Shown: piece after piece, positions 17,818-26,177 of the stretch | Layout of the letters: the number at the start of each line of letters is the position of its first letter | Numbering within the stretch: position 1 is the first letter of the stretch | Assembly (NCBI RefSeq): GCF_001969385.1 | Contig: NZ_CP014796.1 | Coordinates: forward strand, 1,753,501 to 1,817,500 | DNA from: Salipiger profundus | GTDB lineage: Bacteria > Pseudomonadota > Alphaproteobacteria > Rhodobacterales > Rhodobacteraceae | DNA length: 64,000 nt | Direction: 5' to 3' | The notes under the pieces: model-generated | Databases searched by the model: none | What the model was told of the DNA's origin: nothing | The model's input: the letters and a program-made list of their open reading frames with translations, nothing else | Made by a program: the position numbers and the translations under genes

Positions 17818-18624
17818 TTGACAGATGCAGTATGTCCGGGTGACGATCAAATAACGGACTATGTAACCGATAATCGGATAATCATTTTGCCTGACATCAG
17901 CCTCTCAGCGGGAAAGGCCATCGTCGTCTTCCGGGCGATCTGCGCGATTGGGCGCCCGTGTTCGGTGGCTGAAATCGCCGCCGAGGTGGGCTATCCGCGA
18001 ACCGTCACGGTCCGCATGATCGCGACGCTCGAGCACTACGAGTTCATCGAGCGTGGCGGCCAGACAGGGCTCTACTCGGTGAACCCGGCCCTGCTGCACC
18101 ATGTCCAGAAGGCATTGGCGCAGAACCCGGTCCTGAGCCGTGTCGAGCTGATCATGCGGGATATCGTGAACCAGACGCAGGATACCGCGCTCTACATGAT
18201 CCGCAGCGCCGGCACCGCGCTGGTGATGCAGCGGGTCGAAGGGTCCGCCCCGGTGCGGATCTTCGCCTCGGAAGTGGGGATGGAGCTGCCGCTTCACTGC
18301 GGCGGGGCGCCGCTTGCCCTGCTGGCATATGCGCCGGAAGAAGACGTGGACGCCTATCTTTCGCAGCCGTTGCTCAAGCGGACGGAGCGGACCATGACCG
18401 ATCCCGACGCGATCCGCGCCCGGCTGGCCTCGGTGCGTGAGGCGGGGTTCTCGGTCGGCGACGAAGACCTGTTCGACTACGTGGTCGCGGTCGGGGCGCC
18501 GATCTTCGACAACGATGGCAAGCTCGCCGGCGCGGTGAGCGTCGGCAACATCATCCAGCGATACACCCCGGAGCGGGTGCAGGAGGTCGGTCGCATTCTC
18601 ACGGAAACGATCGCGAAATACTGA
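17818..18624 (+). CDS. IclR-family transcriptional regulator
   Basis: A 268-residue (or shorter) IclR regulator: an N-terminal winged helix-turn-helix (SVAEIAAEVGYPRTVTVRMI) and a C-terminal ligand-binding domain (DTALYMIRSAG, LPLHCGGAPLALLAY, VVAVGAPIF, GAVSVG). There is no in-frame ATG near the start. Candidate starts are TTG at 17818 and TTG at 17887. The second lies just before the DNA-binding domain and would place the palindrome at 17867 upstream of the gene, so it may be the real one. The gene is 13 bases before the gamma-glutamyltransferase gene in the same direction and probably controls it. Confidence 0.85.
   Translation: MTDAVCPGDDQITDYVTDNRIIILPDISLSAGKAIVVFRAICAIGRPCSVAEIAAEVGYPRTVTVRMIATLEHYEFIERGGQTGLYSVNPALLHHVQKALAQNPVLSRVELIMRDIVNQTQDTALYMIRSAGTALVMQRVEGSAPVRIFASEVGMELPLHCGGAPLALLAYAPEEDVDAYLSQPLLKRTERTMTDPDAIRARLASVREAGFSVGDEDLFDYVVAVGAPIFDNDGKLAGAVSVGNIIQRYTPERVQEVGRILTETIAKY
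17867..17877. promoter_or_regulatory. Palindrome CCGATAATCGG, possible IclR operator
   Basis: An 11-base palindrome (5 + 1 + 5) in an AT-rich patch ten bases before the TTG at 17887. IclR regulators commonly autoregulate through palindromes near their own start. If the upstream TTG at 17818 were used, the element would be inside the coding sequence. Confidence 0.35.
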
Positions 18625-18637
18625 CGGAGGCGGCCTG

Positions 18638-20257
18638 ATGGCAGAGAATTTCACTCGGGCCATGGTGGTGGCCCCCCAGCCCGAAGCGACGGAATGCGGT
18701 ATCGAGGTGCTGCGCGCGGGCGGAAACGCGGTCGATGCCGCCATCGCGGCGGCCTTCGTGCAGGGCGTCGTGGACCCCCTGATGTGCGGCATCGCGGGCT
18801 TCGGCAGCATGGCGGTCTGGCGGGCCACGGACGGGGCGCATGAATACGTCGATTTCCATGCGCCGGCGCCGGCTGCGTCGACCCCCGACATGTGGGAGGA
18901 CCTGATCGAAGGCGAGGCCCGCGACGGCTTCGGCTTCACGCTCAGGGGTCACGTCAACGATCTCGGCTATCGCTCGATCTGCGTGCCGGCCTCGCTCAGG
19001 GCCTATGCCGCCGCGCACGAGCGCCACGGGCGGCTGCCCTGGGCGGACCTGCTGACCCACGCGATCCGCTGGGCGCGAGATGGCTGGGTCGTGCGTCCGC
19101 ATGTGCATGGCTGGTGGTCGCAGCCCTCGGAGATGGGGCGTGTCGCGAACTACGAGCGCATCGCCTATTCCGACGCGGGCCGCGCGCTCTACTGCCGCGA
19201 CGATGGCAGCCCCAAGCAGGTGGGGGACTGGGTGGTGAACCCTGACCTTGCCGAGACCCTGCGAACCATCGCAAGCGAGGGGGCCGACAGTTTCTACACC
19301 GGAAGCATCGCAAGCGTGATCGCCGCCGACATGAAGGCGAACGACGCACTGCTCTCGGCCGAGGATCTTGCCGCCTACCGGGCGAAGATCCGCAAGCCAG
19401 TCGAGACCGACTATCGCGGCTACCGCGTCACCACCAACCAGCCGCCGGGTGGCGGGGTGATGCTGGCGGAGATGCTGAACATCCTCGAGAACTTCGACCT
19501 CGCGGCGATGGGCCACAACAGCGCCGAGTACCTGCGCGTGGTCTGCGAGGCGATGAAACAGGCGACCATCGACAAGGATGCCCATGTCGGCGATCCGGAT
19601 TTCGTGGCTGTCCCGGTCGAGATGCTGCTGTCCAAGAGCTACGCTGCCGAGGTCGCCGGGCGCATCCGGCGCGGCGAGAAGGCGGACGTGCCGCGGTTCT
19701 CGGCGGACGGGCCGAGCAAGGACACCACGCAGATCTGCGTCACCGACCGGGAGGGCAACTGCGTGTCGATGACCCATTCGCTGGGGATGCCCTCGGGCGT
19801 CGTCACGCCGGGGCTCGGGTTCATGTACAACGGCTGCATGGGGGTCTTCGATCCGCGCCCCGGTCATGCGGGCTCGATCGCGCCGGGCAAGGCGCGGTTC
19901 AGCTCCGTCTGCCCCTCGATCATCTTCAGGGACGGCGCGCCGGTGCTGGTGATCGGCGCGCCGGGCGCCACGCAGATCGCCATGGGCGTGCTTCAGGCGA
20001 CGCTCAACGTGTTGGATTTCGGTGCGTCCATGTCCGACGCGGTGAGCTGGCCGCGGTTCTCGGCGACCTCCAACCTGATCGACGTCACGAACCGGATCCC
20101 GTGGTCGGTGACGCGCGCGCTGGAAGAGCAGGGCTACGGTGTCGTGCGCAGCCCGCAGAGCTACGGCATCGCCTGGGTTCACGGGATCCGGCTGACCGAA
20201 ACCGGCCCCGAAGGCGGTGCGGATCCGGCGACCGACGGCATGGCGCTGTCATGCTAG
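18638..20257 (+). CDS. Gamma-glutamyltransferase family protein
   Basis: A 539-residue Ntn-hydrolase of the gamma-glutamyltransferase family. The autocleavage/catalytic threonine motif is present as Thr363-Thr364 (KDTTQICVTDREGNCVSM), matching the TTH...D-GN-V pattern of E. coli Ggt. The N-terminal half has the family stretch IEVLRAGGNAVDAAIAAAF. Unlike E. coli Ggt it has no signal peptide, so a cytoplasmic location is likely. Members hydrolyse or transfer gamma-glutamyl groups; some act as acylases. The neighbours (IclR regulator, oxoprolinase-like pair, PuuB-like oxidase, TRAP importer) suggest breakdown of an imported gamma-glutamyl or lactam compound. The true substrate is unknown. Confidence 0.9.
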   Translation: MAENFTRAMVVAPQPEATECGIEVLRAGGNAVDAAIAAAFVQGVVDPLMCGIAGFGSMAVWRATDGAHEYVDFHAPAPAASTPDMWEDLIEGEARDGFGFTLRGHVNDLGYRSICVPASLRAYAAAHERHGRLPWADLLTHAIRWARDGWVVRPHVHGWWSQPSEMGRVANYERIAYSDAGRALYCRDDGSPKQVGDWVVNPDLAETLRTIASEGADSFYTGSIASVIAADMKANDALLSAEDLAAYRAKIRKPVETDYRGYRVTTNQPPGGGVMLAEMLNILENFDLAAMGHNSAEYLRVVCEAMKQATIDKDAHVGDPDFVAVPVEMLLSKSYAAEVAGRIRRGEKADVPRFSADGPSKDTTQICVTDREGNCVSMTHSLGMPSGVVTPGLGFMYNGCMGVFDPRPGHAGSIAPGKARFSSVCPSIIFRDGAPVLVIGAPGATQIAMGVLQATLNVLDFGASMSDAVSWPRFSATSNLIDVTNRIPWSVTRALEEQGYGVVRSPQSYGIAWVHGIRLTETGPEGGADPATDGMALSC

Positions 20258-20373
20258 GCGCGGAGACGTACCAGCGCCGGTGCGACGGGGGGCTGCCGGG
20301 CGGCATGGGTGCGACACGATCCGCCGCCGGTCGGAGTGGGCGCCGTGCGCGCGCCGCGATGCTCCAGGCCGCG

Positions 20374-20949
20374 TCAGGATTTTCCCGACTGGGTGTTGAT
20401 CCAGAGGATCTCGGCGGGCTGCGTTCCCACGCATTCGAAGCGGTGCGGGCGGGTGGAGTCGAAGCCGAAGCTGTCACCTTCGGTGAGCAGGTAGATCCCG
20501 CCCTCGACCTCGAGCCGCAGGGCGCCGCTGAGCACGTAGCCCGCGTCGAGCCCCTCGTGGCCATAGGCCTCGGGACCGGAGCTGCTGTCGGGGGTCATGC
20601 GCACCATCATCAGCTGAAGCCCGTCGAGCCCCTTGGGCGTGAGCAGGTGCTTGCGGATACCCTGTGCGTTGACGTCCATCTCGTGGCCGGTGTCGCGGCG
20701 GATGACGATGCCGTCGACCTCCTCCGCGACCGGGTCCGCGAAGAAGTAGGACAGGGGCACGTTGAAGCTCGTGGCAAGCTTGTTCAGCGTCCGCACCGAG
20801 GGCGAGGACAGGTCGCGCTCGATCTGGCTGAGCGCGCCGACCGAGAGATCCGCCTTGCCCGAAAGCTCCATCAGCGACAGCCCGTGACTCTTGCGCATCG
20901 CCCGCAGTCGCTGGCCGAGCGTCGCGCAATTGCTTTCCTGATCTTTCAT
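20374..20949 (-). CDS. XRE-family regulator with cupin domain (PuuR-like)
   Basis: A 191-residue repressor-type protein: an N-terminal XRE helix-turn-helix (residues 11-65, with LSVGALSQIERDLSSPSVRTL) and a C-terminal cupin (about 110-185, with HEGLDAGYVLSGALRLEVEG and RPHRFECVG). The architecture is that of PuuR, the polyamine-pathway repressor, and related amino-acid regulators. It is divergent from the hydantoinase operon and convergent with the gamma-glutamyltransferase gene. The shared upstream region holds a 16-base palindrome, so it probably controls hyuA and itself. Confidence 0.92.
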   Translation of the reverse strand: MKDQESNCATLGQRLRAMRKSHGLSLMELSGKADLSVGALSQIERDLSSPSVRTLNKLATSFNVPLSYFFADPVAEEVDGIVIRRDTGHEMDVNAQGIRKHLLTPKGLDGLQLMMVRMTPDSSSGPEAYGHEGLDAGYVLSGALRLEVEGGIYLLTEGDSFGFDSTRPHRFECVGTQPAEILWINTQSGKS

Positions 20950-21119
20950 GCCGTCATCCTCGTGCGCCGGCCGAGAGCCGAGCGTCTTGTCTCAGAACAT
21001 CAAAACTTGCGCAAGTTTAGCCAAAAAATGAAATTTTCCACGAAAATATGAAAAATCGCTTGCTTAAAAATCAGTAAAGTGAATTTTTTATATAAAGTTT
21101 TCATCTTTGGGAGAAGCAG
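20950..21119. promoter_or_regulatory. AT-rich divergent promoter region with 16-bp palindrome
   Basis: It lies between the XRE-cupin gene and hyuA. A perfect 16-base palindrome, AAACTTGCGCAAGTTT, sits at 21003-21018. Around it TGAAA/TTTTC half-sites recur (21029-21039, 21048-21053, 21098-21103). A -10-like TATATAA lies at about 21089-21095, and GGGAGA precedes the hyuA ATG. Base composition is far more AT-rich than in the neighbouring genes, as expected for an operator region. Confidence 0.6.
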
Positions 21120-23141
21120 ATGCGAGTCGGTGTGGAAGTCGGGGGAACCTTTACGGACCTCGTGGCGGTCGATGGCGGAGAGATCCAGCTCCGCAAGGTG
21201 CCGTCCACGTCGTCGAACCCCGATGTGGGCGTGCTGAACGCGCTGGACCAGGCCGAGGTGGCGCTCTCCGGGGTGACCGACCTCGTGCATGGGTCGACGG
21301 TCGCGACCAACGCGCTGCTCGAGCGGAAGGGCGCGAGGGTCGCCTTCGTGGTCACAAGCGGCTTCCGTGACATCCTCTTCCTGCAGCGCCACGACCGTCG
21401 CAACATCTACGACCTGCGCTACAAGCGTCCGCGTCCGGTGGTGGACCGCGCCGATTGCTTCGAGGTGGCCGAGCGGGTGGACGCCTCGGGTGCCATCGTG
21501 TCGAAGCTCGACGTGAGCGCAGAGGTTGCCCGGCTGGTGCCGATGCTGCGCGCGGGAGGCTACAAGTCGGTCGCCGTCTGCCTGCTCTCGTCCTATGCCA
21601 ATCCCGCACATGAAGAGGCGCTGCGCTCGGCCCTGAACGCGGCGCTGCCGGAAATGCTGGTAACCGCCTCGGCGGATGTCACCCGCGAGTTCCGCGAGTT
21701 CGAGCGTGCCTCGACCGCGACGCTGGCCGCCTACGTCCAGCCGGTGATCGACAGCTACCTGTCGCGGCTCGAGACCGAGCTCGGCGCCCGCGGGTTCGAC
21801 GCGCGCTTCTCGATCATGCAGTCGAACGGCGGCCGCATCCCCGCGACGGCCATGCGCCGCAACGCCATCTCGGCGCTGTTCTCGGGCCCCGCGGCCGGTG
21901 TCGTCGGTGCCGTCCGGCAGGCCGAGAGGGCCGGGACGGACAATGTCATCACCTTCGACATGGGCGGGACCTCGACCGATGTCTGCCTCGTGACCGACGG
22001 CCGGCCCGGCATCTCGCCGGATACCGAGCTGGACGGTCTGCCGGTGCGCACGCCGGTCATCGACATCGCGACGGTGGGTGCGGGCGGCGGCTCGCTGGTC
22101 TGGATGGACGACGGCGGCATGCTGCGGGTGGGCCCCCGCAGCGCGGGCGCCGAGCCGGGGCCGGCCTGCTACGGGAAGGGCGGCACGAAGCCCACGATCA
22201 CCGACGCCCACGTCATCCGCGGCACGATACGCCCCGAGGCGTTCCTCGGCGGCACCATGAAGATCGACCGCGCCGCCGCCGAGCGCGCCTTTGAACCGGT
22301 CGCGCAGGCGCTGGGCCTGAGCGTGGCCGAGGCCGCGACCGCCGCGCTGCGTCTTTCGGTGGCCAACATCGTGCGTGCCATCCAGCTGGTCTCGACCGAG
22401 AAGGGCAACGACCCGCGCGACTACGCGCTGGTGCCCTACGGCGGGGCCGGGCCGCTGCTGGCCGCCGAGATCGCGGAAGAGATGCAGCTCGATCGTGTCG
22501 TGGTGCCGCCGAACCCCGGTGTGCTGTCTGCCTATGGTCTGATCGCCTCGGACTTCTCCAAGATCACCGCGGTCACCCGCCGCTTCGTGGTGGATGCCGA
22601 CGCGCCCGGGCAGGTGCGGGCCGCCCATGCCGAGATGGAGGCCGCCGCCCGCGCCGATTTCGAGAGCTACGGGCTGAAGGACGGGCTGAGCTTCGAGTTC
22701 GTGGCCGACATGCGGTTCGTCGGGCAGGCCTTCGAGGTGCCGGTCGAGCTGACGCCGGAAACCCTGTGCCACCTCGATGCGACGAAGCTCGAGGACCTGT
22801 TCCAGGCCGCGCACCATCGGATCTTCCTGCACGGAGGCTCCAAGGGCCAGAAGATCGAGGTCGTGGGATTCCGCATGACGGTGACGCGCGCCATCGAGGA
22901 GCTGCCCGCCTTCCGCGAGCGCGCCAGCGACGCCGAGGCACCGAAGACCAGCCCCGTGGTCCTCCCCGACGGCACACCCGGCACCGCCGCCGTTCACGCC
23001 GCGTCGAGCCTGAAGGTCGGCGAGCCGGTCACCGGACCCGCGCTGATCGAGGGCTATTCCTCGACCACCTACGTGCCCCCGGCATGGGCGGTCTCCCGTG
23101 ACGCCGAAGACAACCTGATCATGACGAGGGCCGTGCAATGA
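21120..23141 (+). CDS. Hydantoinase/oxoprolinase subunit A family protein
   Basis: A 673-residue HyuA-family ATP-dependent amidohydrolase. Two ASKHA-like phosphate motifs are clear: VGVEVGGTFTDLV at the N-terminus and DMGGTSTDVCLV near residue 280. HGSTVATNALLERKG is also conserved. HyuA works with HyuB to open cyclic amides such as N-methylhydantoin or 5-oxoproline with ATP. Its length equals bacterial HyuA and the N-terminal half of eukaryotic 5-oxoprolinase. The start is supported by GGGAGA. It overlaps hyuB by ATGA, so the two subunits are translated together. Confidence 0.93.
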   Translation: MRVGVEVGGTFTDLVAVDGGEIQLRKVPSTSSNPDVGVLNALDQAEVALSGVTDLVHGSTVATNALLERKGARVAFVVTSGFRDILFLQRHDRRNIYDLRYKRPRPVVDRADCFEVAERVDASGAIVSKLDVSAEVARLVPMLRAGGYKSVAVCLLSSYANPAHEEALRSALNAALPEMLVTASADVTREFREFERASTATLAAYVQPVIDSYLSRLETELGARGFDARFSIMQSNGGRIPATAMRRNAISALFSGPAAGVVGAVRQAERAGTDNVITFDMGGTSTDVCLVTDGRPGISPDTELDGLPVRTPVIDIATVGAGGGSLVWMDDGGMLRVGPRSAGAEPGPACYGKGGTKPTITDAHVIRGTIRPEAFLGGTMKIDRAAAERAFEPVAQALGLSVAEAATAALRLSVANIVRAIQLVSTEKGNDPRDYALVPYGGAGPLLAAEIAEEMQLDRVVVPPNPGVLSAYGLIASDFSKITAVTRRFVVDADAPGQVRAAHAEMEAAARADFESYGLKDGLSFEFVADMRFVGQAFEVPVELTPETLCHLDATKLEDLFQAAHHRIFLHGGSKGQKIEVVGFRMTVTRAIEELPAFRERASDAEAPKTSPVVLPDGTPGTAAVHAASSLKVGEPVTGPALIEGYSSTTYVPPAWAVSRDAEDNLIMTRAVQ

Positions 23142-24811
23142 CCGTTTCCGCCATCGACTACGCCGTTCTGAGCCAAGCCATTCTCGCCGCCGCGCGCGAG
23201 ATGGGGGCCAAGCTCATCCGGTCGGCCTATTCCACCATCCTGCGCGAGGCGCGCGACGGCTCGGCGGCGATCCTCGACCGTGACGGCAACACCGTCGCAC
23301 AGGCCGAACTGATCCCCATGCAGCTCGGCACCATCGGCGCGGTCTTCCAGGCCTGTGCGCGGGAATACGATCTCGACGAGGTCGGCCCCGACGATTTCTT
23401 CGTCATCAACGACAGCTATTCCGGCGGCCAGCACCTGCAGGACGTGTTCTTCTTTCACCCGATCTTCGCCGGTGACCGCCGCGTCGGGTTCGCGGCCTCG
23501 GTGGCGCACCATCTCGACATCGGCGGCGGCTCGCCCGGTCTGTCGGTCCACGCCCGCGACGTGCACTCCGAGGGCATCATCATCCCGCCCACCAAGTTCT
23601 CGATGTCGCGCGACTGGAACGGCGGGATGCTGGAACGCATCCTGCGCGCCAACGTCCGCGCGCCGCTGCAGACCATGGGCGACTTCAACGCGCAGATCGC
23701 CGCGAACCGCATCGGCGCGCAGCGCATCGGCGAGATGTGCGAGCGCTATGGTGCCGAGACCGTCGAAGAGGTCATGGCCGAGTTCCAGAGCTACACCGAG
23801 CGCCGGGTCCGTGCCGCCATCGCCGAGGCGCCCGACGGCGTCTACCTCGGCGAGGCGGTGATCGACGACGACGGCGTCGGCACGACCCCGGTCAGGATCA
23901 AGTCGAAGGTGACCATCGAGGGCGACCGGCTGACAGTCGACTACACCGGCACCGACCCGCAGGTCTCGACCAACCTCAACGCACCGCTGGCGGCGGCGAT
24001 CTCGGCCACGATGTCCTGCGTGAAATCGGCGCTGACCTCGCCCGACATCCCGTTCAACGCGGGGCTCACCCGCTCCATCGACGTGATCGTGCCGGAGGGC
24101 AGCATCCTCAACCCGCGTTACCCGGCGCCGGTCCGGGCGCGGATGGAGAGCTGCTACCGCGCCTTCAACGCCACCATGAACGCGCTGTCGCAGGCGGTGC
24201 CCGAGAAGGTGATCGCCAACGGTTTCGACTGCACCACCGTGGCCTGCCTGAGCTGGCTCAACGACGGCGCCTACTCGGTCTATCTCGAGATCTTCGGGGG
24301 CGGCTACGGGGCCTCGGTCGCCGAGGACGGCTGCGACGCCATCGACGGCCCGATGTCGAACTGCGCCAACACCCCGGTCGAGGCCATCGACCAGGACTAC
24401 GAGTTCTTCCGGGTCGAGGAATACGCGCTCACCCCCGACAGCTTCGGCCACGGCACCATGCGCGGCGGCACCGGCTTCGTGAAGACCTTCCGCATCCTGC
24501 GCGACGGGGCGACGGTGGCGCTTTACGCCGACCGCTTCACCACCGCGCCGCAGCCGCTCTTCGGCGGCGAGGCGGGCACAATGGGGGCCTGCGAGATCCA
24601 CCGCGGCGACGAGGTGATCCGGCTGACCTCGAAGGACATGGCCGATCTCAAGGCGGGCGACCTCGTGGTCTTCCGGCTGGGCGGCGGCGCGGGCTACGGC
24701 CCGGCGGCGGACCGTCCCGCGGAACTGGTCGCGGACGACCTGCGCAACGGGCTCATCAGCGAGGAAACGGCCCGCACCACCTATCCCGCGCAGATGGAGG
24801 CGCTTGCGTGA
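23138..24811 (+). CDS. Hydantoinase/oxoprolinase subunit B family protein
   Basis: A 557-residue HyuB-family protein, the partner of the preceding gene. Recognised segments are REARDGSAAILDRDGN near the N-terminus, NDSYSGGQHLQDVFFFHPIF with candidate metal ligands, and the C-terminal GGAGYGPAADR typical of HyuB. The N- and C-terminal overlaps (ATGA with hyuA, GTGA with the oxidoreductase gene) place it in the middle of a translationally coupled operon. The ring substrate cannot be told from sequence. Confidence 0.93.
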   Translation: MTVSAIDYAVLSQAILAAAREMGAKLIRSAYSTILREARDGSAAILDRDGNTVAQAELIPMQLGTIGAVFQACAREYDLDEVGPDDFFVINDSYSGGQHLQDVFFFHPIFAGDRRVGFAASVAHHLDIGGGSPGLSVHARDVHSEGIIIPPTKFSMSRDWNGGMLERILRANVRAPLQTMGDFNAQIAANRIGAQRIGEMCERYGAETVEEVMAEFQSYTERRVRAAIAEAPDGVYLGEAVIDDDGVGTTPVRIKSKVTIEGDRLTVDYTGTDPQVSTNLNAPLAAAISATMSCVKSALTSPDIPFNAGLTRSIDVIVPEGSILNPRYPAPVRARMESCYRAFNATMNALSQAVPEKVIANGFDCTTVACLSWLNDGAYSVYLEIFGGGYGASVAEDGCDAIDGPMSNCANTPVEAIDQDYEFFRVEEYALTPDSFGHGTMRGGTGFVKTFRILRDGATVALYADRFTTAPQPLFGGEAGTMGACEIHRGDEVIRLTSKDMADLKAGDLVVFRLGGGAGYGPAADRPAELVADDLRNGLISEETARTTYPAQMEALA

Positions 24812-26091
24812 CACGCTCGGCGGATCTCTGGGACAAGTCGCTGTGGTACGCGACGGCGGAAGAGCCCGATCCGGGCTCCGACGCGCCGGCTGACGCAAGG
24901 GTGCTGGTGGTGGGCGGGGGCTTTACCGGCCTTTCGACAGCGCTGCACCTTGCCGAGCGTGGTGTCAGGGTGACGCTGATCGAGGCGGAGAAGATCGGCT
25001 ACGGCGCATCGGGGCGCAACGGCGGGCAGGTGATCCCGGGTCTGAAGGTCGATCCCGCCGAGATGCGTGCCCGCTGGGGCTCCGAGGCGGGCGGGCGGCT
25101 CGTGGATTTCGCCGGAGGCGTGGCGGACCGGGTGTTCGATCTGGTCGGACGCTATGGCATTGCCTGCGGGGCCTCGCGCAATGGCTGGATCCAGGGCGCG
25201 CATTCTATGCTGGCACTGAAGGCGGTGCATGCCCGGGCCCGCGAGTGGGAGGCCGAGGGCGCCCCGGTCGAGGTCTACGACGCGCAGGCCATGGCCTCTG
25301 CCACCGGCGCGGTCGGCTACACCGGAGGCTGGCGCGACATGCGGGCCGGGATGCTCAACCCGCTTGCCTACGCGCGGGGGCTGGCCCGGGCCGCCAGATC
25401 GCTCGGCGTTTCGGTCGTCACCGGCAAGCGCGTGACCGCCGTCACCCGCGATGGGGCCGGCTGGAAACTGGATCTCGGCGGAGAGACGCTCCGGGGCGAG
25501 ACCGTCGTGCTCGCGACCAATGCCTATGACGCGACACTGATGCCGAAGCTGGCGCGGTCGATCCTGCCGGTGCAGTCCACCGTCATCGCCACCGTGCCGC
25601 TGAGCGGTAACGTGGCACGCTCGATCCTGCCGCAGGGGGCCTGCGCTTCGGAGGTCCGCAAGCTTGCCTTCTACTACCGGATGACCCCGGACGGCCGCTT
25701 CGCCATCGGCGGGCGCGGCGCCACCGGCCCGGAGCACAGCATGGGGCTTCAGGCGGCACTGGAAGGCGGGATGCGGCGGACCTTCCCGCAACTCGGCGAC
25801 GTGCAGATCGAGAAGGCATGGTCGGGTCACCTCGCGCTGACCATGGACCACCTGCCGCACCTGCACGAGCCCGAGCCGGGCCTGTGGGCGGTCGCGGCCT
25901 ACAACGGGCGCGGTGTGGCCATGGCCACCGGCATGGGTGCCGCGCTGGCCGCGCGCATCGCCGAGGGCACGCCTCTGCCACTGCCCGAGACCGGGATCCG
26001 CCCCATCGCGTGGCATGCCCTGCGCCGGCCCGTGATGGACGTGGGCGTCCGCTACTACTGGATGAAGGACAAACTGGGTTTCGCCTCCTGA
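24808..26091 (+). CDS. FAD-dependent amine/amino-acid oxidoreductase (PuuB/DAO family)
   Basis: A 427-residue flavoprotein of the DAO superfamily. The Rossmann motif VVGGGFTGLSTALHLAERG follows a 30-residue lead; GYGASGRNGGQ and the C-terminal GRGVAMATGMG complete the FAD site. The N-terminal pattern and GASGRNGGQ are like PuuB (gamma-glutamylputrescine oxidase) and related oxidases. Start is GTG at 24808, inside the hyuB stop (GTGA). It likely oxidises an amine or N-substituted intermediate in the pathway fed by the TRAP transporter downstream; this role is inferred. Confidence 0.88.
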   Translation: MTRSADLWDKSLWYATAEEPDPGSDAPADARVLVVGGGFTGLSTALHLAERGVRVTLIEAEKIGYGASGRNGGQVIPGLKVDPAEMRARWGSEAGGRLVDFAGGVADRVFDLVGRYGIACGASRNGWIQGAHSMLALKAVHARAREWEAEGAPVEVYDAQAMASATGAVGYTGGWRDMRAGMLNPLAYARGLARAARSLGVSVVTGKRVTAVTRDGAGWKLDLGGETLRGETVVLATNAYDATLMPKLARSILPVQSTVIATVPLSGNVARSILPQGACASEVRKLAFYYRMTPDGRFAIGGRGATGPEHSMGLQAALEGGMRRTFPQLGDVQIEKAWSGHLALTMDHLPHLHEPEPGLWAVAAYNGRGVAMATGMGAALAARIAEGTPLPLPETGIRPIAWHALRRPVMDVGVRYYWMKDKLGFAS

Positions 26092-26177
26092 CCGGAAGCG
26101 GGCCTTGGCTTTTCCCCGATGTCGGGGGCGGGCCACATCAGACGCCGGCAAAGACCGGCAGCAACAGGGAGACGACC

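Noticed and set aside
17448..17843. Open frame of 131 codons after the DUF2218 gene
   Set aside because: Arg/Pro/Cys-rich with no family likeness; it contains the tandem 8-mer and overlaps the IclR start region.
17818..17847. TTGACA as a -35 box for the IclR gene
   Set aside because: The hexamer is perfect but no acceptable -10 box lies 16-18 bases downstream; it may equally be part of a TTG start context.
21000..23138. Open frame of about 710 codons antisense to hyuA
   Set aside because: It is a shadow of hyuA codon usage, rich in Arg, His and Gly, with no recognisable domain; it would also run across the AT-rich promoter.
26114..26127. CCCCGA/TCGGGG stem between the oxidoreductase and dctP genes as a terminator
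   Set aside because: Only six pairs with a two-base loop and no following T run; the genes are probably cotranscribed.
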